Assembly (NCBI GenBank): GCA_009697105.1 | Contig: SIAQ01000002.1 | Span: 1-64,000 of the forward strand | From: Gemmataceae bacterium | GTDB lineage: Bacteria; Planctomycetota; Planctomycetia; Gemmatales; Gemmataceae | DNA: 64,000 nt | Direction: 5' to 3' | In this document: positions 62,076-64,000 of the stretch, piece by piece | How positions within the stretch are numbered: position 1 is the stretch's first letter | Layout of the letters: each line of letters begins with the position of its first letter | Made by a program: the position numbers and the translations under genes | The notes under the pieces: model-generated | Databases searched by the model: none | Told to the model about the DNA's origin: nothing | The model's input: only the letters and a program-made list of their open reading frames with translations

Positions 62076-63896
62076 ATGATTGTCGTTATGAAACCTCGTC
62101 GATCGCCTACGAGCCGCTCGGTCATCACGATCGTAACGGCGGCGTTGGTGCTTGCGTTCACGTTGGGCGCAGCCGACTGCCTCGCCAACGATCCGGTGGA
62201 TAGACTGCGCGACGCCCTGAACCCCGGCGTCACCGAGCCGACGCCTCAGCAAATCGCCCTGCGCAACAAGAGCATTACGCAAATCATTACCGGCCTGCGC
62301 TACCTCGGTGACCTTCGCCGGGCTTACTTCCTCCGCGAGTGGGGAAACCCGGCTGACGCCGGCGAGAAGAAATCCGATCTCGAAGCCTTTAAGAAGCTCA
62401 TCGGCGAACGCATCAAGTCAACGATCCGCGCCGGCGCCGACGGCAGCGAACCACACCAACTCGCCGCAGCCATGCACATTGCCGAAGTCGCCGAGAGCGA
62501 CATCCCGTCCGAACGCAAAGCCGACGGCAAGTTCGCTGCGGGCTTCGCCAACGTCCTCCTCGGCGACAAGGGCCTTTTGAAAAACCCCAGCATCACGGTT
62601 CGCCAAGCGGCGATCCACGCCCTTGGCAAAATCACACCGCTGCCCGACCCAGCTCTCGACGCCTTGACCAATGTTATTCGCAATGACCAACTTGGCCCGC
62701 GACGATTGGCGGCGTATGCACTCTACGATCTCGTCAAAAACGCCTATTTCCTCGACCGTGAAAGCGAGCTGCGCACCATCGAACGCGCTATCCAGGTCGC
62801 CACCGCCGGTCTTACCGATGCCGACGATCACGTGCGTGGCCACTGCCTCGAAGCTATCAAGCTCGCCGCCGAGCGCAACCTCGATTATCCCTGGCTGATC
62901 GACCCGATGCGGTTGAACGCGAAAGACAGCAAGATCGCGCCCGAGAAGGAATTCGTCAAAGTCCTTGAGGCCTACGCACTCGCCATACCGAAGCTGCTTC
63001 AAGCACTGAGCGACCAGAACGTGAACATCAAGTTGACGGCGATGATGGCACTGGAAAAGATCAGTGTCGCCCGCGCCCGCCTCATCGCCAAAATCGACGA
63101 GAAGGCGGCGGAACTCAATCCGGATAAGTTCTGGCCAAAGTATCAATTGCTCAAGAGCAACGGTATCGCCGACCCGCTGGGCAACATGGTCGAACGCGGC
63201 TGGATCGCCATTGCGCATCTGTTGCAGCGCGGGTCCGAAAAGGAATCGGTTGACGTTCGTCGGAGCGCCGCTCAGCTTTTGGAAATCCTTGCGGAGGATA
63301 TCGATCGCACATCAGCGGAGTTGCACAAGAACAAACCATCCGAACGCCGACGCTTTGTCGGTGCGATTATGGCGGGCCTAATCGACACCGATCGCTTTGT
63401 GCGGCTAACATCGACTCGCGCATTGCGTGCCATCGATTCGGCTCAGATTGATCGCGAGACCGTGCTGGCGATTGGTTACATCCTGATCGACAACAAGCAA
63501 AACGATGCCGACCTATCCGAAGCAGCCGTGAAGACCGTGGAAGCGATCGCCGGCAATGCGAACGCCAAAGCCGCTATCCCGTTTCTGAAAGCCGTGCTGG
63601 TCGATTCGCTGAAGGACGCCGAGACGCGCGTTGGCGCGATGCAAGCGCTCATCGCGATCGGCGGCGTGGAAGCGAACGACGCCGTTCCGCAAATCATCGC
63701 TGCGCTCAGCGACTCGGATGTCCGCGTCCGTCGAACCGCCGCGGAAGCGCTCGGTCGTTTGGCCAGGCCGACGACGCGCGAAATCGCTGCCGACGCCCTG
63801 CGAGCGTTACGAGCCGCCCTGCGCGACGACGATTCGGAAGTGCGGCTCCATGCGACCGAAGCGATTCTAAGCATCATTGTGCCGAAAGCGCTATAG
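62076..63896 (+). CDS. Exported HEAT-repeat protein
   Basis: Encodes 606 residues from the ATG at 62076; an ATG at 62088 is equally possible. A membrane/signal segment (SVITIVTAALVLAFTLGAAD) precedes a solenoid of HEAT/PBS-lyase-like repeats: VRQAAIHALGKITPL, VRGHCLEAIKLAAER, VRRSAAQLLEILAED, VGAMQALIAIGGVEAN, VRRTAAEALGRLARP. HEAT solenoids serve as scaffolds for protein-protein contacts. No enzymatic domain is present. The length and the leader fit a periplasmic or membrane-associated scaffold. Confidence 0.75.
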   Translation: MIVVMKPRRSPTSRSVITIVTAALVLAFTLGAADCLANDPVDRLRDALNPGVTEPTPQQIALRNKSITQIITGLRYLGDLRRAYFLREWGNPADAGEKKSDLEAFKKLIGERIKSTIRAGADGSEPHQLAAAMHIAEVAESDIPSERKADGKFAAGFANVLLGDKGLLKNPSITVRQAAIHALGKITPLPDPALDALTNVIRNDQLGPRRLAAYALYDLVKNAYFLDRESELRTIERAIQVATAGLTDADDHVRGHCLEAIKLAAERNLDYPWLIDPMRLNAKDSKIAPEKEFVKVLEAYALAIPKLLQALSDQNVNIKLTAMMALEKISVARARLIAKIDEKAAELNPDKFWPKYQLLKSNGIADPLGNMVERGWIAIAHLLQRGSEKESVDVRRSAAQLLEILAEDIDRTSAELHKNKPSERRRFVGAIMAGLIDTDRFVRLTSTRALRAIDSAQIDRETVLAIGYILIDNKQNDADLSEAAVKTVEAIAGNANAKAAIPFLKAVLVDSLKDAETRVGAMQALIAIGGVEANDAVPQIIAALSDSDVRVRRTAAEALGRLARPTTREIAADALRALRAALRDDDSEVRLHATEAILSIIVPKAL

Positions 63897-63901
63897 ATCC
63901 C

Positions 63902-63945
63902 CGCTTGTCGTTTAGCGCTCGCATCGCGCCATGCGGGCCCTGAAC
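63902..63945. repeat. Family A palindrome, degenerate
   Basis: CCGCTTGTCGTTTAGCGCTC and CATGCGGGCCCTGAACG are the recognisable arms, 5 bp after the HEAT gene stop. Confidence 0.5.
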
Positions 63946-63952
63946 GAAACAA

Positions 63953-64000
63953 GTGGGGCAGACATTCTTGTCTGCCTTTGTAGCCTTGGCAGACAGGAAT
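63953..64000. repeat. Edge repeat with GGCAGACA arms
   Basis: GGCAGACATTCTTGTCTGCC is itself palindromic and GGCAGACAGGAAT begins a second copy at the window end, so a third repeat class continues to the right. Confidence 0.55.

Overview
The window looks like a chromosomal segment of a planctomycete, most likely a Gemmata-like (Gemmatales) lineage. The evidence is the gene families: DUF1592, DUF1552 and DUF1501 proteins, two giant PVC-type haem (CxxCH) proteins with HEAT repeats, a DUF1080 protein, secreted SGNH and dienelactone-type hydrolases, a fused DUF116/prenyl synthase beside squalene-hopene cyclase, and many lineage-specific secreted proteins. No rRNA, tRNA or CRISPR array was seen.

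Layout. 1-4.7 kb: the cut edge of a probable IS701-like transposase, three secreted hypothetical proteins, a transposase remnant, a 74 bp inverted-repeat element and a lipoprotein gene broken by an in-frame TGA. 4.7-12.4 kb: cobalamin-binding protein, EamA permease, acyltransferase/AMP-ligase fusion, Uma2 protein and seryl-tRNA synthetase. 12.4-24.6 kb: ACP phosphodiesterase-like protein, HpnH-type radical SAM, a 1003-residue haem protein, SDR, UppP, a YefM/YoeB module with a frameshifted toxin, GlnRS, a CHAD protein and a MazF/PemK-type module with a nonsense-truncated toxin. 24.7-37.1 kb: a second haem protein, then DUF1592, an Rpn-type nuclease, DUF1552, DUF1501, a secreted beta-carbonic anhydrase and a second DUF1501. 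37.2-45.2 kb: hypothetical and hydrolase genes, PTS enzyme I and RNase Y. 45.9-52.2 kb: YdeP-type molybdopterin oxidoreductase, DUF1080, SGNH hydrolase and a secreted protein. 52.2-58.3 kb: five co-directional genes running radical SAM, small membrane protein, squalene-hopene cyclase, DUF116-prenyl synthase and chorismate-lyase-like protein, which look like an isoprenoid/hopanoid operon. 58.5-63.9 kb: Fic protein with a small partner and an AT-rich operator, RraA-like protein, LipA and a HEAT-repeat protein.

The most unusual property is the density of short palindromic repeats. At least six families (called A-F here) occur tens of times, mostly between genes. Several copies lie inside conserved genes and are translated in frame: two different families in squalene-hopene cyclase, and one each in GlnRS, a PVC haem protein, the YdeP-type oxidoreductase and the C-terminus of the cobalamin-binding protein. 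This resembles the protein-coding palindromic elements of Rickettsia and may be an undescribed planctomycete counterpart.

Genome decay is also visible. Two toxin genes, one lipoprotein gene and one transposase are broken. The Rpn nuclease gene sits between a DUF1592 gene and its DUF1552 partner, flanked by a ~31 bp direct duplication of the DUF1592 gene end, which suggests insertion of the gene into an ancestral operon.
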